Assembly: GCA_963816795.1 (NCBI GenBank)
Contig: CAWFLT010000011.1
Span: 62,001-126,000 of the forward strand
DNA from: CAWFLT01 sp963816795
GTDB taxonomy: Bacteria; Acidobacteriota; Vicinamibacteria; Vicinamibacterales; SCN-69-37
Direction of reading: 5' to 3'
Length of the DNA: 64,000 nucleotides
The notes below the pieces were generated by a model that had not been told where the DNA came from, searched no databases, and was given only the letters and a program-made list of their open reading frames with translations. Shown here one piece after another: positions 19,021 to 27,943 of the stretch. The translations under genes were made by a program, and so were the position numbers. Position 1 is the stretch's first letter, and every line of letters starts with the position of its first letter.

Positions 19021-19997
19021 AGGTCCTCCACCTCGCGATCGTCGCGTTCCGGATCGCCGAGCCGCTCCAGGCGGCGCTCGAGCCGCTCGGCGAGCAGCTT
19101 GGCGGCGTGGCGGCCCCGTGAGCGCAGCAGCTGATTGCGCGCCGCGACTTCGACCAGCATCGCGAGATTGCGGCCGGGCGCCACCGGCATGGTCACGAGC
19201 GGCACCGTGACGCCGAGGATGTCCATGGTCACCGTCTCGAGACCGAGCCGGTCGTACACGCGGCCGGTCTCCCATCGTTCGAGCTGCACGACGAGCTCGA
19301 CACGCTTGGACGACCGCGTCGAGGACACGCCAAAGAGCTCGGTCACGTTGACGAGACCGAGGCCACGAATCTCGACGTGGTGGCGGGTCAGCTCCGGACA
19401 GGTGCCAATCAGGATGGCCTCTCCCCGGCACCGGATCTCGACGGCATCGTCGGCGACGAGCCGATGCCCGCGACCGATGAGATCGAGCGCGCACTCGCTC
19501 TTGCCGATGCCGCTGTCGCCGGTGATGAGCACGCCCAACCCGAGGATGTCCATCAGCACCCCTGGCCGGGTTTCTCGCGGGGCCATGTGATCTTCGAGCA
19601 GCGTGGTCAGCCGGGCGATGGCGACGGGCGTGGCCAGCGCCGTCCGGAGCAGCGGCACGCCGGCGCGCTCGGCTTCCCGGCCGAGCTCGTCAGGACCGTC
19701 GAGCCCCATGGTGATCACGACGCAGGGAAAATCGCGCATGAAGAGCCGGCGGAGGGCATCGGCCCGTTCCTGAGGCGGCATCTGCTCGAGAAACCGAATC
19801 TCGCTCTCCCCGAAGATGAGGACGCGGCCCGGCCGCAGGTACTCATCGAAGCCGGAAAGCGCCAGCCCGGTTTTCTGGATGTAGGGCAGCGAGATCCGGC
19901 GCTCGAGCCCGGTCGCGCCCGCCAGCAGGTCGAGGTCCAGGCCGCCCGCGGCCCCGCGCGCGCCGAGGAGCGCTCCGACGCTGACGCCGCCGGGCAC
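19017..19997 (-). CDS. hprK: HPr kinase/phosphorylase
   Basis: Bifunctional kinase/phosphorylase acting on HPr Ser46. 326 residues with a GTG start. Walker A GDSGIGKS is at residues 160-167, then RGHRLVADDAVEIR and the HprK signature VEIRGLGLVNVTELFG. An oddity is that the segment before the P-loop reads TRPGVLMDI where many family members have a His before GVL(V/M)D. Whether this matters for activity cannot be judged from sequence. It overlaps rapZ by 4 nt and lies 3 nt after hpf. Confidence 0.92.
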   Translation of the reverse strand: MPGGVSVGALLGARGAAGGLDLDLLAGATGLERRISLPYIQKTGLALSGFDEYLRPGRVLIFGESEIRFLEQMPPQERADALRRLFMRDFPCVVITMGLDGPDELGREAERAGVPLLRTALATPVAIARLTTLLEDHMAPRETRPGVLMDILGLGVLITGDSGIGKSECALDLIGRGHRLVADDAVEIRCRGEAILIGTCPELTRHHVEIRGLGLVNVTELFGVSSTRSSKRVELVVQLERWETGRVYDRLGLETVTMDILGVTVPLVTMPVAPGRNLAMLVEVAARNQLLRSRGRHAAKLLAERLERRLERLGDPERDDREVEDL

Positions 19998-20000
19998 GGG

Positions 20001-20555
20001 TCAGGCCTCGGGCTCGATCAGGCCGAAGTGGCCGTCCGGCCGGCGGTACAGCACGGCGACGGCATTCGACGCGTCGTGGCGGAAGACGAGAAAGGGCCGA
20101 TCGCCGGCCGAGAGCGCCAGCACCGCGTCGTCGATGCTCATGGGCCGCATGGGCGGGTTGCGGGAGCGAATGATCCTGGCGGGCCGGTCGGCGCCTGCCC
20201 CATCAACCGGCAGGCTCGCCGCCGCCTCAGCGCCAGCGCGACGCCCCTGGCGGCCGGCCTTGCGGCGGGTCTTCCAGCGATCTGACAGACGGTGGGCCTG
20301 ACGGCCGACCTTCTCGGCGGCCGCACTGACCGCCGCCGGGAGCGACGCATGGCGCCCCACGCCGTGCAGCGCGTGATCGCCACGGGCGGCGAGCGTCAAC
20401 TCGACGACGAACTGCCCGCGCTCGCGGGCGACGACGCACTGCGCCCGCAGCGCGCTCTCTCCGAGGACGCGCCCGAGCCGGGCGACTTTGCGATCGATGT
20501 CTTGCCGAATGGCGTCGGTGACCGTCACTTGACGGCCGGTAACGAGGAGTTTCAT
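20001..20555 (-). CDS. hpf: ribosome hibernation-promoting factor, long form
   Basis: 184-residue HPF/RaiA-type factor. The N-terminal S30AE domain opens MKLLVTGRQVTVTDAIRQDI. After a basic linker the C-terminal dimerisation domain reads MSIDDAVLALSAGDRPFLVF, so this is the long form that makes 100S ribosome dimers. It lies between rpoN and hprK, the conserved rpoN-hpf-PTS neighbourhood also seen in Proteobacteria. Confidence 0.92.
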   Translation of the reverse strand: MKLLVTGRQVTVTDAIRQDIDRKVARLGRVLGESALRAQCVVARERGQFVVELTLAARGDHALHGVGRHASLPAAVSAAAEKVGRQAHRLSDRWKTRRKAGRQGRRAGAEAAASLPVDGAGADRPARIIRSRNPPMRPMSIDDAVLALSAGDRPFLVFRHDASNAVAVLYRRPDGHFGLIEPEA

Positions 20556-20619
20556 GGCGTCCGCCGCTCCGTAGAAATCCGGGGGGCTTCGCCCCGCGCA
20601 TTCGTCTGGCCAGCTGTCG

Positions 20620-22056
20620 TCAGTACAGCACCTTTCGCTGGTTCGACGTTGGAATCTTCAGTTCCTCGCGATACTTGGCGATCGTGCGCCGTGCGAGCAC
20701 GAGTCCTTCCTTCTGCAGGATGTTCATGATCTTCGAGTCGCTGAGGGGCCGGCGCTGATCTTCCGCCTCGATGATTTTCTTGATGCGCTGCTTGATGGTG
20801 ACCGACGAGACGCTCTCTCCGTACGAGCTGCTGATGCCGCTGTGGAAGAAGAACTTCATCTCGTACACGCCCTGTGGCGTGTGCATGTACTTGTTGTTGA
20901 CCACGCGCGAGACCGTGGATTCGTGCATGCCGATGTCGTTCGCCACGTCGCGGAGCACCAGCGGCCGAAGATGTTCGATCCCGTGATCGAGAAACGCCCG
21001 CTGAAAGCTGATGATGCTCGTCGCGACTTTGACGATCGTCTTCTGCCGCTGATCGACCGATTTGAGGAGCCACAGCGCCGAACGAAACTTGTCTTTGACG
21101 TAGGCGCGCGTTTCGTCGGAGGCTTCGCCGCCCTTGTCGAGCAACCGCCGGTAGACCGGGCTGATGCGCAGCTGCGGCAGGCCGTCTTCGTTCAACACGG
21201 CGCGGTAGCCGTCGTCCGTCTTGATGATGTAGACGTCGGGGATGACGTACTGCGACTCGGCCGGCGTGTAGCGTGCGCCGGGCTTGGGGTCGAGCCGCTT
21301 GATGAGCTCGATGTTCTCCTTGACCTCTTCCGGCTCGATACCGATCTGCCGCGCCAACTCGGGAATGCGGTGGTTCTGCAACAGCCGAAGATGATCGCGG
21401 ACAAGGGTCTCGCACGGGGTGCCGCCGAGGCCGAGGTGCCGCAACTGCAGCAGCAGGCACTCCTGCAGGTCGCGCGCGCCGACGCCGATCGGATCGAAGG
21501 TGTGGATGTGATCGAGCGCCCGCTCGACGAGCGACACTTCCCAGCCGCCCAATGACGCGATCTCGTCCACCGAGGCGACGAGATATCCGTCGTCGTCGAT
21601 GTTGCCGACAATCGCCGCGCCCGGATCGCGCAGCGACTCGTCCACCGACTGCAGGTTGAGTTGCCACATCAGGTGATCGGCCAGCGAGCTCTTCGAGGAG
21701 AGGGTGTTCTCGATCGGCGGCAGCTCTTTGACTTCCTGCGGCTGGCGCGGCCGGTAGCCCTCGTCGAGGTATTCGCCGAAGAAATACTCGTAATCGGCGT
21801 CGTCCCAGGTCTCGTCCTTGCGCTCGGGCGTTTCAGGCTCGGGCGTGGGTTCGGGCGTCGCGGCCTGCTCGGCCGTGTCGGCCGTCTGGTCCTCGGTCGG
21901 CGTTTCCTCGAGGAGCGGATTCTCGACCATCTCCTGGTTCAACAGCTCCGCCAGCTCGAGCGTCGACATCGGCAGCAGCTTGATCGCCTGCTGTAACGAC
22001 GGCGTCAGAATCAGCTTCTGAACGAGTCGCGCGTGGAGTTTCTGCTGAATCGCCAT
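20620..22056 (-). CDS. rpoN: RNA polymerase sigma-54 factor
   Basis: 478-residue sigma-54. Region I is Gln-rich (MAIQQKLHARLVQKLILTP), region II is acidic, the core-binding and HTH domains follow (ESTVSRVVNNKYM), and the diagnostic RpoN box ARRTIAKYRE is near the C-terminus. The ATG at 22056 matches the family N-terminus; the alternative upstream TTG is not needed. lptB lies immediately upstream with a 51-nt gap. No frameshift. Confidence 0.95.
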   Translation of the reverse strand: MAIQQKLHARLVQKLILTPSLQQAIKLLPMSTLELAELLNQEMVENPLLEETPTEDQTADTAEQAATPEPTPEPETPERKDETWDDADYEYFFGEYLDEGYRPRQPQEVKELPPIENTLSSKSSLADHLMWQLNLQSVDESLRDPGAAIVGNIDDDGYLVASVDEIASLGGWEVSLVERALDHIHTFDPIGVGARDLQECLLLQLRHLGLGGTPCETLVRDHLRLLQNHRIPELARQIGIEPEEVKENIELIKRLDPKPGARYTPAESQYVIPDVYIIKTDDGYRAVLNEDGLPQLRISPVYRRLLDKGGEASDETRAYVKDKFRSALWLLKSVDQRQKTIVKVATSIISFQRAFLDHGIEHLRPLVLRDVANDIGMHESTVSRVVNNKYMHTPQGVYEMKFFFHSGISSSYGESVSSVTIKQRIKKIIEAEDQRRPLSDSKIMNILQKEGLVLARRTIAKYREELKIPTSNQRKVLY

Positions 22057-22107
22057 CTCGGTCCGAGTAAGTGCCCGAAGCAATCTTAGTCCACTTCGGG
22101 GCCGGGC

Positions 22108-22833
22108 TCAGTCCAGTCGGAAATCGGCGCCGAGGTAAATTCGCTTGACTTCCTCGTCGGCGGCGAGGCTGTCCGGTGTCCCCTTCCGAAAGATCACGCC
22201 GTCGTGCACGATGTAGGCCCGGTCGGTGATCCGCAGCGTCTCCCGGACGTTGTGGTCCGTCACGAGGACACCGATCCCGCGCTCCTTCAGGTGGAAAATG
22301 ATGCGCTGAATCTCACCGACGGCGATCGGATCGATGCCCGAGAAAGGCTCGTCGAGCAGCATGAACTTCGGCCGGTTCACCAGCGCCCGCGTGATTTCCA
22401 CGCGCCGCCGCTCACCGCCCGAGAGCGTATACGCCTTGGACCGCGCCAGCGGCGTGAGGTTCAGTTCTGCGAGCAGTTGCGCCAGCCGCACCGACTTCGA
22501 TTCCCCGTTGGACGGCACCGTCTCGAGGATCGCCTGGACGTTCTGTTCGACCGTGAGACCGCGGAACACTGACGGCTCCTGCGGCAGGTAGCCGATCCCC
22601 TTGCGCGCCCGGATGTACATCGGATCGCCGGTCACGTCGTGCTCGTCGAGGACGACCTTCCCGCCGTCCGGACCAATCAGCCCGACGACCATCGAGAAGG
22701 TCGTGGTTTTTCCGGCGCCGTTCGGCCCGAGCAGCCCGACGATCTCGCCCGAGGAGACGTCGAGATCGACGTTGCGGACCACGGTCCGGCCGCCGAAGGC
22801 CTTGGTGAGCGCCTCGGTGCGCAACGTCGCCAT
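22108..22833 (-). CDS. lptB: LPS export ATPase LptB
   Basis: Cytoplasmic ABC ATPase that powers LptF/LptG. Walker A GPNGAGKTTT begins at residue 36, the Q-loop region is YLPQEPSVF, the signature is LSGGERRR, and Walker B is FMLLDEPF. 241 residues from the ATG at 22833, which overlaps the lptCA stop by one base (TGATG). Its permease partner lptFG is encoded separately at 1682-4054. Confidence 0.95.
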   Translation of the reverse strand: MATLRTEALTKAFGGRTVVRNVDLDVSSGEIVGLLGPNGAGKTTTFSMVVGLIGPDGGKVVLDEHDVTGDPMYIRARKGIGYLPQEPSVFRGLTVEQNVQAILETVPSNGESKSVRLAQLLAELNLTPLARSKAYTLSGGERRRVEITRALVNRPKFMLLDEPFSGIDPIAVGEIQRIIFHLKERGIGVLVTDHNVRETLRITDRAYIVHDGVIFRKGTPDSLAADEEVKRIYLGADFRLD

Positions 22834-25028
22834 CAGCGAATCGTCCGCAACGATTGATCGCAGTTCATCGTATCGGTGCCCCCGGGCACACCGCCCTGGT
22901 CGAGCACGCGGACCGAGCCGTCCTTGCGATTGAGGACGATCTTGAGGCCGCGTGTGAGATCGCATCGGGCCGGGCCCTTCCCGCCGTCCTGCCGTGGCGA
23001 CTTGACCTTGACGGGCCTGCCCGTCAGCACATAGATGTCGGTCGCGACGTCGTAATCGAGAATCGCGCCCGTGCTCTCGTAGCCGCCCGACATCTTCGTG
23101 TACAGGTCCTGGTCGCCGCCCTCGACGTGCATCTGCTCCAGGGAGCGGCTGTCCTTGGCCAGCCGCAGCACGATTTTCTGTCCCTCCGTCTCGCCGTCGG
23201 TTCCCTTCATCACCACCGGAGGATTCTTGCCTTCGTAGGTGGCGATCCGCTTTGCGTCCTCGTAATGAAACGTCGCGGCCGTCACATGGTAGTCGGTTGG
23301 TTTCGCCGTCTTCGACGCGCCACCCGCCGCGACCGTCATCTCGAACGTGGTGCTCACGCGGCCCGACGCATCGAGATTCTGACTCACGTCGTCGAGCCGG
23401 ACCTCGTCGCCCAGAACTTCGCTCTTGCCCTGGAACACGCGCGCCGTCGTGGTGGCCGATCCGGTGTAGATGGCTTTGCCGGTCGCATTGGTATAGACAA
23501 AACGTTCGGCGAGCCCGCGAATCGGCTCCTTGTCGTTGAACAGCCCGCCGCCGGGCTTCTTGCCGGCTTCCGGGTCCGGCTGGGTCAGCGTGCGCACGGC
23601 GCCGGTCGCGGTCAGATCGTGCGTATTCGTGTTGATGTCGATCTGCGTGGCATCGACCTGCACTTTGTTGTCGGTCACGTTCGGTATCTTCCTGGGCGGC
23701 TTGTCGTTCTGAAAGAGCGCGAGCTGGCCCTGCGCTTCCCGATACTCCGCGCGGTCGGCACGCGCGCGCATCGTGCCGTCGACGAACTCGACGTTCTGCC
23801 GGAACTCTGCCGCCTCGATGGCGTCGAGCTTGCCTTTGAGGGTCAGGATCAGCTGCACGGAGGTCGCCTTGGTCAGCCGCGGCGGTCCGTTGGCCGGTTG
23901 CTCACGCTCCTCGAACGACACGTCCTTCTCGAACAGCGCGGCCTTGAGCCCCTTCTCGTCTCCGGTGGTCGTCAGGGCCGCCGATCGAATCGTTCGCGCC
24001 GGCGTCGATCCGTCGGGCGGCAGCACGACGACCACGCGGTCCTTGGCGTCGAGACGCGTGACCGTCCGGCCGTCCGCCCCCGTGTACAGGTCGATCCACG
24101 AGGCCTGAATCGACTTGCGTGACGTGCCCTCGATCAGCACGACCGAGGCCTGCGTCGTGAGCGTGGCGTGCTGCAGCGTGCGGCCGTCGGGATGAAACGT
24201 CAGCGTCATGTTGTCGGATCGCATTTCCGGCGTGCCGCTCGACGCGCTGGCCGGCATCACGCTGGCATGTCCGCGCAGTTCGAGGTAGCGAATCGACTGC
24301 TCGTCGTCGGTGAAATAGAGATGCTCGACGTCGGCGGCGAGCGTTTCGGTGGCGGTCACGATCGAGGCCTTCTGATCGAGACGCAGCATCTTGCTCCCCC
24401 GCAGCATCGTCATCATCTTGGACGTGGCTCTGGCCGCCCCTTTGCCCTCCGCATCCGGCGCCACGTCCGCGTGCGCTTGATCGAGGAACTCGAAGGTCTG
24501 GGCGCCGCGGTTGTAGGTGGCCCCGACGCCACGGCCCGACAGCCGGCCTTTGACGAAGGTGACCGCGCCCGGCATCGTGATGATGCCGGTGCCGTCGTCG
24601 TAGGTCGCCCGGTCGGTGTCGACCTGGAGCCCGTCTTTCGTTTTCATGCGGACATGGCCGGTGAACACCAGCTCGCCCGGCAGCGTGGCGTCTCTGACGC
24701 CGCGTCCCCGCGATTCGAGGACGTCCGCCCAGAGCTCGAACGGCGGATCGTCGGTCCTCGTGAGATGGATTTTTTCGTAGCGGTTGCGCCCGTCGTCGTA
24801 GTGCTGACTGGCCGCGCACTCGATTTCACCGCGGTCTTTGCCGGTCGAGAGGTCGGTGAGCCTCGTGCGGCAGGGCCCCCCCTCCATCCTGGCGCTCTTG
24901 TCCTTGACGGCGATGACCGGCGCCGGGGCGGCGACCGGTGGCGGCTGCCGACGCAGCACGAACAGCGCGACGGCGGTGCCCACGCCGACGGCCGCCACGC
25001 CGAATCGAGCCGCCTGCTGCCACCTCAT
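22833..25028 (-). CDS. LptC-LptA-like periplasmic LPS transport protein (fusion)
   Basis: 731-residue protein with one N-terminal TM (FGVAAVGVGTAVALFVLR) followed by a long beta-rich periplasmic region with several OstA/LptA-like segments, such as DGLQVDTDRATYDDGTGIIT, RADRAEYREAQGQLALFQ and ATYEGKNPPVVMKGTDGETEGQKI (broken here for length). This looks like LptC joined to one or more LptA-type jellyroll units that form the periplasmic bridge. It overlaps recJ upstream by 4 nt and lptB downstream by 1 nt. Intact reading frame. Confidence 0.82.
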   Translation of the reverse strand: MRWQQAARFGVAAVGVGTAVALFVLRRQPPPVAAPAPVIAVKDKSARMEGGPCRTRLTDLSTGKDRGEIECAASQHYDDGRNRYEKIHLTRTDDPPFELWADVLESRGRGVRDATLPGELVFTGHVRMKTKDGLQVDTDRATYDDGTGIITMPGAVTFVKGRLSGRGVGATYNRGAQTFEFLDQAHADVAPDAEGKGAARATSKMMTMLRGSKMLRLDQKASIVTATETLAADVEHLYFTDDEQSIRYLELRGHASVMPASASSGTPEMRSDNMTLTFHPDGRTLQHATLTTQASVVLIEGTSRKSIQASWIDLYTGADGRTVTRLDAKDRVVVVLPPDGSTPARTIRSAALTTTGDEKGLKAALFEKDVSFEEREQPANGPPRLTKATSVQLILTLKGKLDAIEAAEFRQNVEFVDGTMRARADRAEYREAQGQLALFQNDKPPRKIPNVTDNKVQVDATQIDINTNTHDLTATGAVRTLTQPDPEAGKKPGGGLFNDKEPIRGLAERFVYTNATGKAIYTGSATTTARVFQGKSEVLGDEVRLDDVSQNLDASGRVSTTFEMTVAAGGASKTAKPTDYHVTAATFHYEDAKRIATYEGKNPPVVMKGTDGETEGQKIVLRLAKDSRSLEQMHVEGGDQDLYTKMSGGYESTGAILDYDVATDIYVLTGRPVKVKSPRQDGGKGPARCDLTRGLKIVLNRKDGSVRVLDQGGVPGGTDTMNCDQSLRTIR

Positions 25029-26761
25029 GCGTCCCCTCCCGCCGCCGACCGGACATCCGCCACCGTCAGCTCGGTCGTCTTCTCGCCTTGGAACTCGCCC
25101 TGGTCGAGCGAGTACGCGAGCTCGAAGCCGAAGCGATTGGCATTCAGGAACTCCTCGCGCTCCACGGCGCGCCAGGCGATTGCCCGGAACGATCGGCCCT
25201 GCTGCCGCAGCATCAGGGACAGGTGACGCTCCTTCAGACGCCTCGCCGGTTGGATCAGCTCGACCGGCGCCGCCCGGAAGACGGGCTTGGGATTGGCGGC
25301 CCCGAAGGGGCCGAGACGCGACAGCCCCTCGATGACCTCCCCGCAGATCTCCCGCAACCCGAGCGGGGCGTCGATCCGCAGCCGGGGCACGAGGTCCTCC
25401 GGCCCGAGCCGTTCGTTCGCCACCGACGTGAGGCGGCGCCGCAGTTCGGGGATGCGGGCGGACTCGATCGTGAGGCCGGCCGCCTGCCGGTGGCCGCCGA
25501 AGCGGATGAATACGTCGGCGCAGCTCTCGAGCGCGCCCAGCAGGTCGAACGCCGCGATGCTGCGGGCCGAGCCATGCGCGATCCCGTTCTCGATGGAGAG
25601 GACCACCGCCGGCTTGCTGTAGGCGTCGACGAGCTTCGACGCGACGATCCCGATCACGCCCCGGTGCCAGCCTTCGCCGGCGACGACCAGCAGGTTCTGC
25701 GCGCCAATCTCCGGATCGCCGTCGATCACTCGACGGGCATCGGCCAGCATGGCCGCTTCCTGTTCCTGGCGTTTCACGTTCTCGTCGGCCAGCGTCCGGG
25801 CCATCTCGCGCGCGCGGCTCCGGCTCTCGGCGTCGCGGCCTTTCATCAACAGCAAATCAAGCGCCAGGTTGGCCGAGCTCATGCGGCCGGCCGCGTTCAA
25901 TCGCGGGGCGACGATGAAACTGACGTGGTAGCTGTCGATCGCCTTGCCGCTGAGCCCGCATTCTTGCAGCAGCGCCTCGAGCCCGGCACCGTGCGGGCCG
26001 CGCGAGAGGCCCTCCAGGCCGCAACGCGCGATGACGCGATTCTCCCCGACGAGCGGCACGACGTCCGCCAGCGTGCCGATCGCCGCGACCTTGACGAAAT
26101 GCGGCAGCATCTCGAGGCCGCGTCCGCTGGCGAGCAGCAGGCCGTGGACGAGCTTGAGCGCGACCCCGACGCCCGCCAGCGTCTTGTCGGGATAGTGGCA
26201 ATCCGCTCGTTTCGGGTTGATGACGGCCACCGCGCGTGGCAGCTCCGGCTCGGGCTCGTGGTGATCGGTGATGATCAAGTCGAGCCCAAGGTCGCGGGCG
26301 TGATTGGCGGCCTCGGTCGCGCGGATTCCGCAATCGACCGACACGATGAGCCGGGCGCCTTCCGCGGCGAGCCGATCCACGGTCGCCGGCTGCAGGCCGT
26401 AGCCGTCGCGGAATCGATCGGGCACGAAGTGGACGATGTCACCGCCCAGCAGCTCGAGCGCGCGCCGCAGGACGACCGTGGACGTGATGCCATCGACGTC
26501 GTAGTCGCCGTGGATGGCGATGCGCTCCTGCCGGGCGATCGCCGCCAGCAGGCGATCGACGGCTTCGCGCATGCCGGTCAGGAGAAACGGGTCGTGCAAC
26601 TGACTGAGGTTGGGGGCGAGAAACCGTTCGGCGGCGTCCGGCTCGTCGAGCCCTCGCTGACAGAGAAGACGAGCGATCACGGACGGCACGCCGATCGCGC
26701 GTGCGACCGCCTCCACGCGCGCGTCGTCGCACGGCACGTCTTCCCACCGCCGGCGGATCAT
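25025..26761 (-). CDS. recJ: single-stranded-DNA exonuclease RecJ
   Basis: 5'-3' ssDNA exonuclease of the DHH superfamily, 578 residues, intact. Motif I HGDYDVDG is at residues 84-91, followed by VSVDCGIR and the DHH motif IITDHHEPE. The DHHA1 domain has FGGHRQAAGLTI, and a C-terminal OB domain follows. It overlaps accA upstream and lptCA downstream by 4 nt each, so it is embedded in the operon. Confidence 0.95.
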   Translation of the reverse strand: MIRRRWEDVPCDDARVEAVARAIGVPSVIARLLCQRGLDEPDAAERFLAPNLSQLHDPFLLTGMREAVDRLLAAIARQERIAIHGDYDVDGITSTVVLRRALELLGGDIVHFVPDRFRDGYGLQPATVDRLAAEGARLIVSVDCGIRATEAANHARDLGLDLIITDHHEPEPELPRAVAVINPKRADCHYPDKTLAGVGVALKLVHGLLLASGRGLEMLPHFVKVAAIGTLADVVPLVGENRVIARCGLEGLSRGPHGAGLEALLQECGLSGKAIDSYHVSFIVAPRLNAAGRMSSANLALDLLLMKGRDAESRSRAREMARTLADENVKRQEQEAAMLADARRVIDGDPEIGAQNLLVVAGEGWHRGVIGIVASKLVDAYSKPAVVLSIENGIAHGSARSIAAFDLLGALESCADVFIRFGGHRQAAGLTIESARIPELRRRLTSVANERLGPEDLVPRLRIDAPLGLREICGEVIEGLSRLGPFGAANPKPVFRAAPVELIQPARRLKERHLSLMLRQQGRSFRAIAWRAVEREEFLNANRFGFELAYSLDQGEFQGEKTTELTVADVRSAAGGDA

Positions 26762-27747
26762 CCGGCGGGCGGCTCCGGGGCGCCCTCGTCGACGAACGCC
26801 TGCCCGAGCGCACCCATCGCCCGGAATTTCCCGTACCGCGCGTCGAGCCGAGCCTCGTCGGTCATCGCGCGGAGCGTCGCCAGATGCCGCGCCACGGCCT
26901 CATCCACCAGGGCCGCCGCCCGGTCGTAGTCGAGATGCGCGCCACCGACCGGCTCCTTGATGATCTCGTCGATGAGCTCCAGGCGCAGCAGATCGGGTGC
27001 CGTAATCTTGAGCGCCTCGGCCGCTTCGACTTTGCGCGCGGCGTCGCGCCACAGGATCGCGGCGCAGCCTTCCGGCGGAATCACGCTGTAGACCGAGAAT
27101 TCCTGCATCAGCACGCGATCCCCGACGGCGATGCCGAGTGCGCCGCCACTCCCCCCCTCGCCGCAGACCACGACCACAATCGGGACGTCGAGCAGGGCCA
27201 TCTCGCGAAGATTGAGCGCGATCGCTTCGGCCACACCGCGCTCCTCGGATTCGACACCGGGGTAGGCGGCTGGCGTATCGACGAACACGATCACGGGCCG
27301 CTTGAACTTTTCCGCGAGCCGCATGACGCGCAGCGCCTTCCGGTAGCCTTCGGGCTTCGCGTAGCCGAAGTTCCGGAAGATCTTCTGCTTGGTGTCGCGT
27401 CCTTTCTGGTGTCCGACGATCACGACCGGCTCGCCATGGAAGAACGCGAGGCCCGTCACGATCGCTTTGTCGTCGGCAAACCGGCGGTCGCCAAACAGCT
27501 CGGTGAAGTCGGTGAACAGCCGTTCCACGTAGTCGAGCATGCAGGGCCGATTTGGATGGCGGGCGACCTGCACGATCTGCCACGGCCGGAGCGTCGCATA
27601 GATGTCCGCGCGGATTTCGTTGGCGCGGTCTGCCAGGCGGGCGATCGATGCCAACCGCTCGGGCGTCGACGGCAGCATCCGCAGCGCTTCAATCTCTTTC
27701 AGCAGCACCCCGACGGGCTCCTCGAAATCGAGCGTATCAGCCGGCAT
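26758..27747 (-). CDS. accA: acetyl-CoA carboxylase carboxyltransferase subunit alpha
   Basis: Alpha subunit of the carboxyltransferase for malonyl-CoA synthesis. 329 residues from the ATG at 27747, which has GAGG 6 nt upstream; a longer reading would enter the repeat array. Typical segments are GHQKGRDTKQKIFRNFG, FVDTPAAYPGVESEERG and the oxyanion region GEGGSGGALGIAVGD. First gene of the long minus-strand cluster down to ptsI. Confidence 0.95.
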   Translation of the reverse strand: MPADTLDFEEPVGVLLKEIEALRMLPSTPERLASIARLADRANEIRADIYATLRPWQIVQVARHPNRPCMLDYVERLFTDFTELFGDRRFADDKAIVTGLAFFHGEPVVIVGHQKGRDTKQKIFRNFGYAKPEGYRKALRVMRLAEKFKRPVIVFVDTPAAYPGVESEERGVAEAIALNLREMALLDVPIVVVVCGEGGSGGALGIAVGDRVLMQEFSVYSVIPPEGCAAILWRDAARKVEAAEALKITAPDLLRLELIDEIIKEPVGGAHLDYDRAAALVDEAVARHLATLRAMTDEARLDARYGKFRAMGALGQAFVDEGAPEPPAG

Positions 27748-27759
27748 TGGACGCCTCGC

Positions 27760-27935
27760 GGGCAATGAGGCAATGGGGCAATGGGGCAATGGGGCAATGC
27801 ACGCCCACGAGCTGTGCGACAGACCATCAACATGATGCCCTCCACCACCCGCTGCCTGCTTTCGGCACGCTTGTGCTCCATTTTCTCATTGCCATTCATT
27901 GGCACATTGCCTCATTGCGCCCATTGCCGCATTCC
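27760..27935. repeat. split GGCAATG inverted word array between dnaE and accA
   Basis: The left block (27760-27800) has five GGCAATG words on the plus strand. The right block (about 27880-27935) has CATTGCC/CATTGGC words, the reverse complement. About 80 bp of unrelated sequence lies between. Same word family as at 15531-15620. It ends 9 nt before the dnaE stop codon. No gene is supported inside it. Confidence 0.75.
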
Positions 27936-27943
27936 AGCCACTG

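Noticed and set aside
24938..26929. 663-codon plus-strand open frame opposite recJ
   Set aside because: Antisense shadow of an intact RecJ with all motifs.
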